Shown: positions 32,521 through 40,905 of the stretch, piece after piece | Layout of the letters: each line of letters begins with the position of its first letter | Numbering within the stretch: position 1 is the stretch's first letter | Assembly (NCBI RefSeq): GCF_013299185.1 | Contig: NZ_JAAFKG010000028.1 | Span: 28,663 to 92,662, forward strand | Length of the DNA: 64,000 bases | DNA from: Microcoleus sp. bin48.metabat.b7b8b9.023 | GTDB lineage: Bacteria > Cyanobacteriota > Cyanobacteriia > Cyanobacteriales > Microcoleaceae | Reading direction: 5' to 3' | The notes under the pieces: model-generated | Seen by the model: only the letters and a program-made list of their open reading frames with translations | Told to the model about the DNA's origin: nothing | The model's database searches: none | Translations under genes and position numbers: made by a program

Positions 32521-34965
32521 GTGACAAACCTCTACTGGCTAGACAAAATTCAACCTTCAGACCGAGATGCAGTGGGAGAAAAAGCATTTTACTTGAGCTG
32601 TTTGCTCGCCCAAAATCACCCCGCTGTACCGGGTTTTGTCGTGCCGGCTACAACATTTTCGCAGTTTTTAGAGTCGATCGACTGGCTAGAACCGCTGTTG
32701 GCTGACTGGCCCCACTCTTCGCTACACTTGAATGTCGATGAACCCAGACAACTGCAATCTATCGCTCGCAGCATCCGCCACCAAATCCTCACCGCCAAAC
32801 TGCCAGATGCACTGCTCTCCAGCCTAGAGTCTGCTGTTGGCGCTCTCAACTCCCAAGCCTTAATTTTTCGCCCTTCCCTGACTTCCTGGAACCCGAAAAC
32901 AGCCGGAATCCTGGAATCTCACGCAGTACGTGCCGAACCAGAAGCCATTGAAGCCGGACTCAAACGCGCTTGGGCAGAATTGTTCAGAGCCAGAAGTCTA
33001 TTTTACTGGCAGCGGTGCGGCATGAAAATACAGCAAATCAATCCCGCAGTTTTGGTGCAGCCCCTCGCCGCAGCCATCGCCGCGGGCGAGGTAAAAACTA
33101 ACTGCGGTGCAGCCTGGGAAATCCAAGCCACCAGCGGTTTGGGACTGTCCCTCGCTCGGGGAGAAACCATCCCCGATTACTATCAAGTGCAGCCCGAAAC
33201 AGGGGCTGTTAACTTCCAGCGGCTCGGTTACAAAACATTAGCATACAATCTCAAAACCGGGGAGGGGAAGCCGAAAAAAAAACCGCTGCTCGGGAATTGG
33301 GAAAGCCGAAAAATCACCAATTCTACATTGTTAATTCCCGATTTTGCTGGCAGTTGCGTGGAACTTTTGACGCTGGGAGAGAAATGGCAAAGTGAATACG
33401 TTTTAGAGGAATCGCAATTGCAAAAACTCATTGAATTGAGCCAAAAAGTAATCGCCGAATTTGACTGTAATGTAATCTTGGAGTGGACGCTAAACCATAC
33501 AGCAAACAGTAGCGAACCGCAGTTTTATTTTACTCAACTTCGTCTTTTGCCACGGGAACAAGTGGCGCCCTCCCTGGAAAAAGCGATCGCCCAAATCCGA
33601 ACTCCTGCTATCCTCAAAGGTTTGGGCGCCGCCTCAGGAAAAGCCGAAGCAATTGCCCAAGTTATGACTAATTCCCACCCAGAAAACGCCGACTTCTTAG
33701 CCGGAGGCATTTTGGTAGCCCGCACAATCGATCCGAATTGGCTGCCTTGGTTGAAAGTTGCTGCTGGGATAGTTGCCGAACAAGGAGGCATGACAGGCCA
33801 CGGCGCCATTTTAGCGAGAGAATTGGGAATCCCTGCGGTTGTGGGAGTTGTGGGGGCGACTCGGGCGATCGCCTCGGGCGATGTGGTGTTGGTAGATGGC
33901 GATAGCGGAGAAGTTTTTGCCCTCGCCCCGCATCCGGCGATCGACACAGCAGACAGCAACCCCCTTCAGGAAACGCCAAACAATGCGGATAATTACAGTA
34001 CAGCAGCAAAAATGTCAATAGCCAATTATCAATCTTCAACATCAGAGCGATCGTCCAATCCCGCATCTAAACCTCGACGGGCAGAATCTCTCGAATCAGT
34101 TTGGGGCGCGCCAACGGCAACTCAACTGCTGGTTAATGTCAGCCAAACAAGTTCGATCGATCGCCTCAGAAATCTGCCCATCGACGGCATCGGATTATTG
34201 CGCTCCGAATTAATGGCATTGGAAGCTTTGGACTGTCAAAACCCCAAAATTTGGCTGCAAGATGGTCGCCAATCGGAATTTGTCGATCGCATGGCAGATT
34301 GCCTCAGCTTATTTGCCGCTGCGGTAGCACCGCGACCAATATTTTATCGATCTCTCGACTTGCGCGAGTCAGGAGCCGACGGCAGTTTCGGCGATACCTT
34401 TGAACCGGAGTTATTTGATTGGGAGTTGTCCGTACTTCAAAAAGTCTGCGAGTCAGGTCATACAAATATCAATTTAATTTTGCCTTTCATGCGTTCTGTA
34501 GACGAGTTTGTCTACTGCCACCAGCGCTTAGAAACTATTTTGAAAAATCGACCAGACCAGTTTCAAATGTGGATTATGGCGGAAGTTCCTTCGGTATTAT
34601 TTTTATTGCCAGATTACGTAAAAGCAGGAGTTCAAGGAATTTCCATCGGCACCAACGATTTAACTCAGTTTCTGTTAGGAATTCACCGCAAGTCCCAAAA
34701 GGTAGGAGCTGGTTTCAACGGACGCGATCGAGCAGTGATGAGGGCGATCGAGCAATTAATCCGACAAGCCAGGGCTGCGGGAATTCCTTGTTCTATCTGC
34801 GGCGATGCTCCAGCTTTGTATCCCGAGATAGTTGAATCCTTGGTGCGGTGGGGGATTTCGTCTATTTCGGTGAATGTCGATACTACAGAACAGACTTACA
34901 GGGCGATCGCCCGCGCCGAACAGCGCCTGTTGCTAGATGCCGCGCGCGCGATCGTTAAAAATTAA
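32521..34965 (+). CDS. PEP synthase-like protein (PEP-utilising enzyme)
   Basis: 814 residues from a GTG. Three parts are visible. The N-terminal ATP-grasp-like region (about 1-340) begins GEKAFYLSCLL ... PGFVVP but has FRPSLTSW where functional enzymes have a VRSSA-type motif. The phosphohistidine swivel domain (about 355-480) has GGMTGHGAILARELGIPAVVG, with the active His in GHGA. The C-terminal TIM-barrel is PEP/pyruvate-binding, with GIGLLRSEL, GISIGTNDLTQF and CSICGDAPA. A low-complexity Ser/Asn linker joins the last two. PpsA makes PEP from pyruvate; the degenerate N-terminus questions full activity. Related proteins occur across cyanobacteria. Confidence 0.82.
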   Translation: MTNLYWLDKIQPSDRDAVGEKAFYLSCLLAQNHPAVPGFVVPATTFSQFLESIDWLEPLLADWPHSSLHLNVDEPRQLQSIARSIRHQILTAKLPDALLSSLESAVGALNSQALIFRPSLTSWNPKTAGILESHAVRAEPEAIEAGLKRAWAELFRARSLFYWQRCGMKIQQINPAVLVQPLAAAIAAGEVKTNCGAAWEIQATSGLGLSLARGETIPDYYQVQPETGAVNFQRLGYKTLAYNLKTGEGKPKKKPLLGNWESRKITNSTLLIPDFAGSCVELLTLGEKWQSEYVLEESQLQKLIELSQKVIAEFDCNVILEWTLNHTANSSEPQFYFTQLRLLPREQVAPSLEKAIAQIRTPAILKGLGAASGKAEAIAQVMTNSHPENADFLAGGILVARTIDPNWLPWLKVAAGIVAEQGGMTGHGAILARELGIPAVVGVVGATRAIASGDVVLVDGDSGEVFALAPHPAIDTADSNPLQETPNNADNYSTAAKMSIANYQSSTSERSSNPASKPRRAESLESVWGAPTATQLLVNVSQTSSIDRLRNLPIDGIGLLRSELMALEALDCQNPKIWLQDGRQSEFVDRMADCLSLFAAAVAPRPIFYRSLDLRESGADGSFGDTFEPELFDWELSVLQKVCESGHTNINLILPFMRSVDEFVYCHQRLETILKNRPDQFQMWIMAEVPSVLFLLPDYVKAGVQGISIGTNDLTQFLLGIHRKSQKVGAGFNGRDRAVMRAIEQLIRQARAAGIPCSICGDAPALYPEIVESLVRWGISSISVNVDTTEQTYRAIARAEQRLLLDAARAIVKN

Positions 34966-35124
34966 CCATTATTACAAAAATCTAGTTTTTGCATAAATAT
35001 ATCGCGCTTCCTCACTGAGTTTTTCTGCGATCGCGCCTTAAGAAACCTCAGCGATCATTTAAAAACATCCGATTTTCAAGCTATGATAGAAATATTACCC
35101 ACACTTTAACTGGAGGTAGAAACA

Positions 35125-35571
35125 GTGAAATCAAAAATTATTGCAACCGCAGCAATACTTGCGGCCCTCGGCTGTCTGCATCCCCATCCAGCATTATCTC
35201 AACCCGCAACTGACGGCGGGACAAAACCAGGATTCTGGCAACCTCAAGCACAGGTTGACAATACTCGCAACATTACCCTGAGACTGTTAAATGAAACCGG
35301 ATTAAATCTAGAGTACGGTCAATCAGGTGTCGGCTTGTCATCCTTGCCAGTTGGAGCTAGCAAAAACATCCTGGTTCGCGTCAGCAACCGCACCGGAGAC
35401 ATTGCCAATATTCCGATTAATGTCAAAGGAGGAACCACAACTTTGAAATACGACTATAACGTTGATGCCAAGGAAAACATTGTGACGGTTCGCATCAGCA
35501 CATCAGACGGCCGCACTAGGCAAGATCGGTCAGTTTATATTGATGAAAAAGGGCGAATTTACTCTTTCTAA
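35125..35571 (+). CDS. Small secreted protein of unknown function
   Basis: 148 residues from a GTG preceded by GGAGGT. A signal peptide is clear: SKIIATAAILAALG, then a likely cleavage after ALSQ (about residue 26). The mature part is Asn/Gly/Thr-rich with beta-type repeats (LRLLNETGLNLEYG, VRVSNRTGDIANI), suggesting a small extracellular beta-sandwich. No family recognised. Downstream lies a heptad-anchored repeat. Confidence 0.75.
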   Translation: MKSKIIATAAILAALGCLHPHPALSQPATDGGTKPGFWQPQAQVDNTRNITLRLLNETGLNLEYGQSGVGLSSLPVGASKNILVRVSNRTGDIANIPINVKGGTTTLKYDYNVDAKENIVTVRISTSDGRTRQDRSVYIDEKGRIYSF

Positions 35572-35633
35572 GACTGACGCTAATCAACCCGGTTTCTGCT
35601 GATAAATCTTGCTTAGACCAGCTAGGTGTCCGT

Positions 35634-35770
35634 TCAACAGTTGACAGTTGACAGTTGACAGTTGACAGTTGACAGCAACATCTACTTGAAAGTCCGAGGA
35701 TTGGAGTAATGAATCGTCTTTTTTTAATTTATCCCTAAAACTCAGAGGCTTTCAACCAATTATTTCTGGT
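35634..35770 (+). repeat. Heptad-anchored composite repeat, copy A
   Basis: A CAGTTGA heptad array (35634-35675) is followed after about 18 bases by a conserved block beginning GAGGATTGGAGTAATGAAT (35696) and ending near CAACCAATTATTTCTGG (35769). The same order occurs at 36313 (inverted) and 39164. Confidence 0.9.
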
Positions 35771-35948
35771 AAGAAATCGGGTTTTACGCCTCCGGTGCGT
35801 AAATTCTGTCTGGAAAAAGTCCATGTTTTTTTTATGCAGCGGATTTGACATCGCATCTCCCAAATCAACTGATGCTAGCAATTCGGCGCTACTTGCACGC
35901 TGGCGCATCAGGTGAGTTCCGAGAGGATGTCAACCGCCGCATCGCGAA

Positions 35949-36236
35949 CTAATATCCGCTGTTCCTGTTCATACCTCCGCCTCGATTGCCCTCTTCTTTC
36001 GGTTTAGCTTTGTTCACTCGCAAGGGACGCCCCATCCACTCTGCACCGTCTAATTCGGTAATTGCAGCGTCTTCTTGGGCATCTTCCATCATCTCGACAA
36101 ATGCAAAGCCGCGCATCCGACCGGTTTCCCTGTCGGTAGGTAAGACAACTCGCTTGACTGTGCCGTACTCTGCAAATACTGATTTCAGGTCTTCTTCGGT
36201 GGCGCGGTAGGACAAATTTCCAATATAGATAGTCAT
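35949..36236 (-). CDS. RRM RNA-binding protein
   Basis: 95 residues with a single RNA recognition motif: RNP2 IYIGNLSY (3-10) and RNP1 RGFAFVEM (43-50), then a Gly/Asn-rich tail. Cyanobacteria carry several such Rbp proteins, some cold-induced or linked to mRNA localisation; the role here is not known. A close paralog lies at 41925. Confidence 0.93.
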   Translation of the reverse strand: MTIYIGNLSYRATEEDLKSVFAEYGTVKRVVLPTDRETGRMRGFAFVEMMEDAQEDAAITELDGAEWMGRPLRVNKAKPKEEGNRGGGMNRNSGY

Positions 36237-36312
36237 GTCGATCGAACTAAACTTGTTGTTGCTACATATAATAACCGGTTCATTTGACTCTCAAGTGCCA
36301 TCAAGCTTAAAA

Positions 36313-36459
36313 CTGACCAGAAAGAATTGGTTGAAATCCCCAAGCTTTTTCGGGAGAAATTAAAATCAGACTATTCATTACTCCAATACTCGGACTGACC
36401 GGGAGAGGTCGCTCTCTGGGGGTCAACTGTCAACTGTCAACTGTCAACTGTCAACTGTT
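36313..36459 (-). repeat. Heptad-anchored composite repeat, copy B (inverted)
   Basis: On the minus strand the CAGTTGA array (36423-36459) is followed by GTATTGGAGTAATGAATAGT (36390 down to 36371) and further matching bases to about 36313, mirroring copies A and C. Confidence 0.9.
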
Positions 36460-36478
36460 GAAGGATCGCCTTTGAACT

Positions 36479-36509
36479 AAAAGGGTTTGCCGCACCGACA
36501 AACCCTTTC
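36479..36509 (-). terminator. Hairpin terminator after small protein
   Basis: AAAGGGTTTG (36480-36489) pairs with CAAACCCTTT (36499-36508). On the minus strand the stem ends CCCTTTT, fitting termination of the 36538 gene. Confidence 0.75.
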
Positions 36510-36537
36510 TACTGACTGCAATAGTTAGTCCTTTTGC

Positions 36538-36756
36538 TTAGTCGATCGAGATCGACTGAGGCCCGGTGCTTTTAGCATTGGTGGCTTCGGCTGCGGGAGG
36601 AGTGTAGGAAGTTGAACCGGCTTGCTCATCGATCCAGCTTCTAACGGGATCTTCGTGAAGGTTGAGTCGAAGCAGGCCAGAAAAAAATCCGCCCGCAAAG
36701 GCTATAGGCTGTTGGATCAATTCTTTGACCACTGGGATGAGTTCGTCGAGGAACAT
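36538..36756 (-). CDS. Small conserved cyanobacterial protein
   Basis: 72 residues: FLDELIPVVKELIQQPIAFAGG then FFSGLLRLNLHEDPVRSWIDEQ, and a disordered Ser/Ala/Thr tail. I recognise this as a common small cyanobacterial protein of unknown function with a possible membrane-surface helix. A terminator follows. It is divergent from egtC. Confidence 0.75.
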   Translation of the reverse strand: MFLDELIPVVKELIQQPIAFAGGFFSGLLRLNLHEDPVRSWIDEQAGSTSYTPPAAEATNAKSTGPQSISID

Positions 36757-36945
36757 TCAAGAGTCTCCTTGTGCTGCTGGGGTTCTATCTTTACTGTACC
36801 GTTTGTACGGAGATGCTGGCAGCAGACTGCAAAAAAAGGGCGATCGAGCCTGTTAAAGATGGGCAAGCTCATGCTGCAAAAAACGCTTGCCGGAAAATTG
36901 TCGGCAAATGATTTACAATGCTAATCTGTTTGTTTACAAAATTTT

Positions 36946-37734
36946 ATGTGCCGTTTGCTTGGCTACCTCGGCGAGCCGATTTTACTCGATTCTATTCTGT
37001 ACAAGCCGGAACATTCGCTAATTGTGCAGAGTTACCAGCCCCGCGAAATGACTTCGGGCTTGCTCAATGCTGACGGTTTTGGTATCGGTTGGTATCACCC
37101 GCACCTCGATACCGATCCGTTTACTTATAAAAATGTACAGCCAATTTGGAACGACATCAATCTGCCGAGTATCAGCCGATATGTTGAATCCGGCTGTGCG
37201 ATCGCCTATGTTCGCAGTGCAACTTCAGGACAAGCTATAGATTTGAGCAACTGTCAGCCGTTTCAACACGATCGCCTGTTGTTCGTACACAACGGCTTTG
37301 TGCAGAATTTTCGCAAAAGTCTTTACAGACCAATTCGCGATCGGCTCAACGATACCGTTTATCAATCAATTAACGGTACTACAGATTCAGAGCACATCTT
37401 CGGCTTATTTGTCAATGAATTAACAGCCGGCAACCTGAGCCTAGAAGCTGCTTTGCAAAACTGCCTGAAAACTTTGGCTGAACTAGCAAACGCTCACCAA
37501 GTTGAATTTTCAGCAAATATTATTATCAGCGACGGACAGCAGCTCGTTGCCTCTCGTTTTGCTTTCCCAAAAGTCCCTCCTTCCCTGTATTGGCTGCGGG
37601 ACGATTTAAATTTCCCCAATTCTGTCATCATTGCTTCTGAGCCTTTATTTGGTGGCAATTGGCACGAGTGTCCAGTCCAGAGCACGATCAATACGGGAGT
37701 AGACGGTGAGATCGAAATCAATCCAATCTTGTAG
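36946..37734 (+). CDS. egtC: Ergothioneine biosynthesis glutamine amidotransferase-like EgtC
   Basis: 262 residues starting MCRLLGYLG, so Cys2 becomes the N-terminal nucleophile of a class II amidotransferase fold. LLNADGFGIGWY and AYVRSATSG, with VHNGFVQNF, are the expected fold motifs. EgtC removes the gamma-glutamyl group in the mycobacterial ergothioneine route. First gene of egtC-egtB-egtD; egtB starts inside its last 29 bases. Confidence 0.9.
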   Translation: MCRLLGYLGEPILLDSILYKPEHSLIVQSYQPREMTSGLLNADGFGIGWYHPHLDTDPFTYKNVQPIWNDINLPSISRYVESGCAIAYVRSATSGQAIDLSNCQPFQHDRLLFVHNGFVQNFRKSLYRPIRDRLNDTVYQSINGTTDSEHIFGLFVNELTAGNLSLEAALQNCLKTLAELANAHQVEFSANIIISDGQQLVASRFAFPKVPPSLYWLRDDLNFPNSVIIASEPLFGGNWHECPVQSTINTGVDGEIEINPIL

Positions 37735-39100
37735 AGAGGCAATTTATCAGGATTTGCAGCAGTGTCGCCGCGGCACTTTTCAACTATTTGCAGACATCGA
37801 TTACAATACTTTCTGCCGTCAAGCCCATCCAGATTTTAGTCCGGTTGGTTGGCATTTAGGTCACATTGCTTATACTGAGGATTTGTGGCTGTTGCAAAAA
37901 TGTGGTGGGTTCAAGCCAGTTTTTCCTGAGTATCACCAACTGTTTGCTGCGGATATTTTGCCGAAAAAACAACGGGTTTTTTTGCCAACTTTTCCAGAAG
38001 TTGAATTATATCTGGATGCGGTGCGAAAAAAGGTGTTAGATTATTTGGAAATAGCGCCGATCGCACAACAGGAACGTCTCTGGCGGTTTATTATTCAGCA
38101 CGAAAGTCAGCACTGCGAAACAGTTGCTTTCGTGCTGCAAATGCAGGAGAAGGAAGAAGGAAGTTCGGCAACGAGCAATGTGCGGGATGTAGCGGATAGA
38201 AGGCATCAGGAACAAGGAAGTTCGGCAACGAGCAATGTGCGGGATGTAATTGATAGAAGAAATCTGGAAAAACAAGGATTAATTACCAATTACCAATTAC
38301 CAATTCCCAATTACCAATTCACGATTCCCGATGCCCCATTACCGATCGCCAATTTAGAGATTGAGATTCCCGGCGGGGAATTTTATATGGGAAGCGATGC
38401 TGCTGAAACTTTGGATAACGAGCGATCGCGCCATCTGTGCGATCTAGAAGCATACGCGATCGATCGCTATCCGGTCACTTGCGGTCAATACCGAGATTTT
38501 ATGACATCCGGCGGCTATCAGAACCGCGATTGGTGGTCTGCCCAGGGCTGGGAATGGCAAAAAGTTCATTTAGTCGATCGCCCGCTTTACTGGTCAGAAA
38601 ACCCTGCTTTCAACAACCATCCAGTTTGCGGCGTCAGTTGGTACGAAGCCGAAGCTTACTGCAACTTCGTCGGGAAGCGCTTACCATCGGAAGCCGAATG
38701 GGAAAAAGCAGCCAGTTGGGATCCCACAACTGGGACAAAACTTACCTATCCTTGGGGAGAAGCACAGCCAAATGCCAGCCTGTGCAATCACGGCAATCAT
38801 CTTGCCAATACTTCCCCCGTTGATGCTTTTCCAACGGGAGCAAGTCCAGCAGGCTGCTGCGATATGTTGGGCAATGTCTGGGAGTGGACAGCTTCAACCT
38901 TTGACGCCTATCCAGGATTTGAAAGTTATCCTTATCGGGGATACTCTGAACTCTATTTTGATGGAGAACACCGGGTTTTGAAAGGCGGGAGTTGGGCAAC
39001 TTTTCCTCAGGCAATGCGATCGACTTTTCGGAATTGGTACTATCCGGGCGTGCGGCAAATTATCGCGGGTTTTCGCTGCGCTATAACTACGATCGCATAG
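37706..39100 (+). CDS. egtB: Ergothioneine sulfoxide synthase EgtB
   Basis: 464 residues from a GTG that overlaps the end of egtC by 29 bases. The DinB-like part supplies the three-His iron site: WHLGHIAYTED (His50, His53 candidates) and HESQHCE (His132, His136). The C-terminal formylglycine-generating-enzyme-like domain has GGEFYMGSDA, GVSWYEAEAYC, RLPSEAEWEKAA, GNVWEWTAS and GGSWAT. EgtB joins trimethylhistidine to a thiol using oxygen. Between the domains (about residues 151-210) lies a repeat-derived insert: two 19-codon copies of GSSATSNVRDV plus NYQ/PIP heptad-coded repeats. The stop TAG is the first bases of a palindromic repeat. Confidence 0.9.
   Translation: MRSKSIQSCREAIYQDLQQCRRGTFQLFADIDYNTFCRQAHPDFSPVGWHLGHIAYTEDLWLLQKCGGFKPVFPEYHQLFAADILPKKQRVFLPTFPEVELYLDAVRKKVLDYLEIAPIAQQERLWRFIIQHESQHCETVAFVLQMQEKEEGSSATSNVRDVADRRHQEQGSSATSNVRDVIDRRNLEKQGLITNYQLPIPNYQFTIPDAPLPIANLEIEIPGGEFYMGSDAAETLDNERSRHLCDLEAYAIDRYPVTCGQYRDFMTSGGYQNRDWWSAQGWEWQKVHLVDRPLYWSENPAFNNHPVCGVSWYEAEAYCNFVGKRLPSEAEWEKAASWDPTTGTKLTYPWGEAQPNASLCNHGNHLANTSPVDAFPTGASPAGCCDMLGNVWEWTASTFDAYPGFESYPYRGYSELYFDGEHRVLKGGSWATFPQAMRSTFRNWYYPGVRQIIAGFRCAITTIA
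38157..38320 (+). repeat. Repeat insertion inside egtB
   Basis: GGAAGTTCGGCAACGAGCAA is repeated at 38159 and 38216 (57-base period, so in frame), followed by ACCAATT heptads at 38284-38320. The first motif also occurs upstream of the SMC-like ATPase operon (23790, 23873). Confidence 0.92.
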
Positions 39101-39161
39101 GTTCGTAGTGAGGAATGCGAGTCCTCTAATTTTATGCGGACTGAAGTCCTCACTACGAACC
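39100..39161. repeat. GTTCGTAGTG palindromic repeat, copy 3
   Basis: GGTTCGTAGTGAGGA at the left pairs with TCCTCACTACGAACC at the right over GAGTCC...GGACTG. It starts on the last base of the egtB stop codon. Confidence 0.9.
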
Positions 39162-39163
39162 GT

Positions 39164-39304
39164 TCAACAGTTGACAGTTGACAGTTGACAGTTGACAGTT
39201 TGAAAGCGACCTCTACCTAAAAAGAAGAGGATTGGAGTAATGAATAGTCTGATTTTAATTTCTCCCTCAAAGGAAGAGGCTTTTAATCAATTCTTTTTGG
39301 TAAA
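39164..39304 (+). repeat. Heptad-anchored composite repeat, copy C
   Basis: CAGTTGA array 39164-39200, then GAGGATTGGAGTAATGAATA (39227) and ATTTCTCCC ... CAATTCTTTTTGGTAA ending near 39304. It directly abuts palindromic copy 3. The rest of the gap to egtD (39305-39574) is AT-rich with no gene seen. Confidence 0.9.
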
Positions 39305-39574
39305 ATTTATTTTTTAAAACATAAATAGTTAATTTTAGACAATATTTGCTTGTCAAACACCAAAACTTTTTCCACTTAAAAATAGTAGATTAAAAAATGT
39401 TTGTTAATGATTTAATAATTTAGGTTGATATTTGTTGAATTTTAATTTGTGGACGCGACTCGCCATCGGGTGAGAAAATACAGAACAGAGAGCGGCTTAA
39501 AAAATCTAGCTGGAGTGCGATCTTCAGTAACGCGACTGTGTGCTATACCCATTTGTGCATCCTAATTTTACTTT

Positions 39575-40618
39575 ATGAAATCCTCAAGACTTTCCGACAA
39601 GACAAACCCAGCGTCAACCAAAGAAAACCGGCTGTACTTAGAGCGGCTGGTGAGCGCTGTGGCACCGACACCCGCAGAAATCAACGCTGGCAGCGATGCA
39701 ATTACCGGGTTGACTCAAAACCCCAAAACCCTGCCTCCCAAGTATTTCTACGACGATCGCGGCTCGAACCTCTTCGAGTTGATTTGTCAGTTGCCGGAAT
39801 ACTACTTAACGCGCACTGAGACGGCAATTTTGCAAGAGTGTGCAGGGGCGATCGCCCATTTGACGGGCCCGTGCGAAATCGTCGAACTTGGCAGCGGCAG
39901 TTCCACGAAAACCCGGATTCTCCTTGATGCTTACAGCAAATTGGAATATCCGCTGCACTATTTGCCGATCGACATCAGCCCTACTATCCTAGAAAGCAGC
40001 GCTTGTCAACTGTTAGCAGATTATCCATCGCTCCAAATTCACGGACTTGTCAGCACTTACGAATTAGCCTTAGCTAAAATTGCCCCGTCGCCATTGCCAA
40101 CCCGAATGATTTGCTTTCTAGGCAGCACCCTCGGCAATCTAAACCATCAAGAATGCGATGTATTCTTCTCGCAAGTTGTCGGTGCATTGCAGCCGGGAGA
40201 GTATTTTTTGCTGGGAATTGACTTAGACAAATCTAAGGATATTTTAGAGCCGGCCTACGATGACAGTCAAGGAGTGACCGCAGCATTTAACTTGAATATG
40301 CTGCGACATTTAAATCGGAAGTATCAGGGAAATTTTGATTTAGCGCAGTTCGAGCATTGGGCTTTTTACAATCAAGAACAATGTCAAATTGAAATGCACT
40401 TGAAAAGTAAGAAAGCGCAAACAGTGAACTTGCGCGCGCTCGATTTAACGGTTGAATTTGCCGCCGGAGAAACTATCCGCAGCGAAATTTCGCGCAAGTT
40501 TAATCTCAATACTGTCAAGGCAGATCTTTCGCAGCGCGGTTTAAAGCCGGTGCAAGTTTGGACAGACCCAAATCAGTGGTTTGGCTTGATGCTTTGTCAG
40601 TTGACAGTTGACAGTTGA
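39575..40618 (+). CDS. egtD: L-histidine N-alpha-methyltransferase EgtD
   Basis: 347 residues. EgtD trimethylates histidine to hercynine using SAM, the first committed step of ergothioneine synthesis. Motifs: PPKYFYDDRGSNLFELI, the SAM-binding EIVELGSGSSTKTR, DISPTILESSA, and FLGSTLGNL. The normal protein ends near WFGLMLC; here the last six residues (QLTVDS) and the TGA come from the CAGTTGA heptad array that begins at 40597. Same direction as egtCB but separated by 474 bases of repeats, so it may have its own promoter. Confidence 0.93.
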   Translation: MKSSRLSDKTNPASTKENRLYLERLVSAVAPTPAEINAGSDAITGLTQNPKTLPPKYFYDDRGSNLFELICQLPEYYLTRTETAILQECAGAIAHLTGPCEIVELGSGSSTKTRILLDAYSKLEYPLHYLPIDISPTILESSACQLLADYPSLQIHGLVSTYELALAKIAPSPLPTRMICFLGSTLGNLNHQECDVFFSQVVGALQPGEYFLLGIDLDKSKDILEPAYDDSQGVTAAFNLNMLRHLNRKYQGNFDLAQFEHWAFYNQEQCQIEMHLKSKKAQTVNLRALDLTVEFAAGETIRSEISRKFNLNTVKADLSQRGLKPVQVWTDPNQWFGLMLCQLTVDS

Positions 40619-40654
40619 CAGTTGGCAGTTGGCAGTTGGCAGTTGACAGTTGAC
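40597..40654 (+). repeat. CAGTTGA/CAGTTGG heptad array at the end of egtD
   Basis: About eight tandem heptads; the first three are inside the egtD frame and provide its stop. TTATTTG heptads follow at about 40672-40698. Confidence 0.93.
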
Positions 40655-40774
40655 TGTTTTGATAGTTGTTATTTGTTATTTGTTATTTGTTATTTTTGAA
40701 TATCTCCAAATAATCAGTAACTAATGACTAATGACTACTAATATCATGTCCGGTCGATTACCATAACAAAAAAC

Positions 40775-40834
40775 GGTTCGTAGTGCGGACTTCAGTCCGC
40801 AATATGCTACGGACTGAAGTCCGCACTACGAACG
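40775..40834. repeat. GTTCGTAGTG palindromic repeat, copy 4
   Basis: CGGTTCGTAGTGCGGACTTC pairs with GAAGTCCGCACTACGAACG; perfect stem of about 25 bases. Confidence 0.93.
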
Positions 40835-40905
40835 GATATTATCGCGCTCGATCGGACATAATATAACTACTGACTAATGACTAATAACTAATGACTAATA
40901 ACTAA

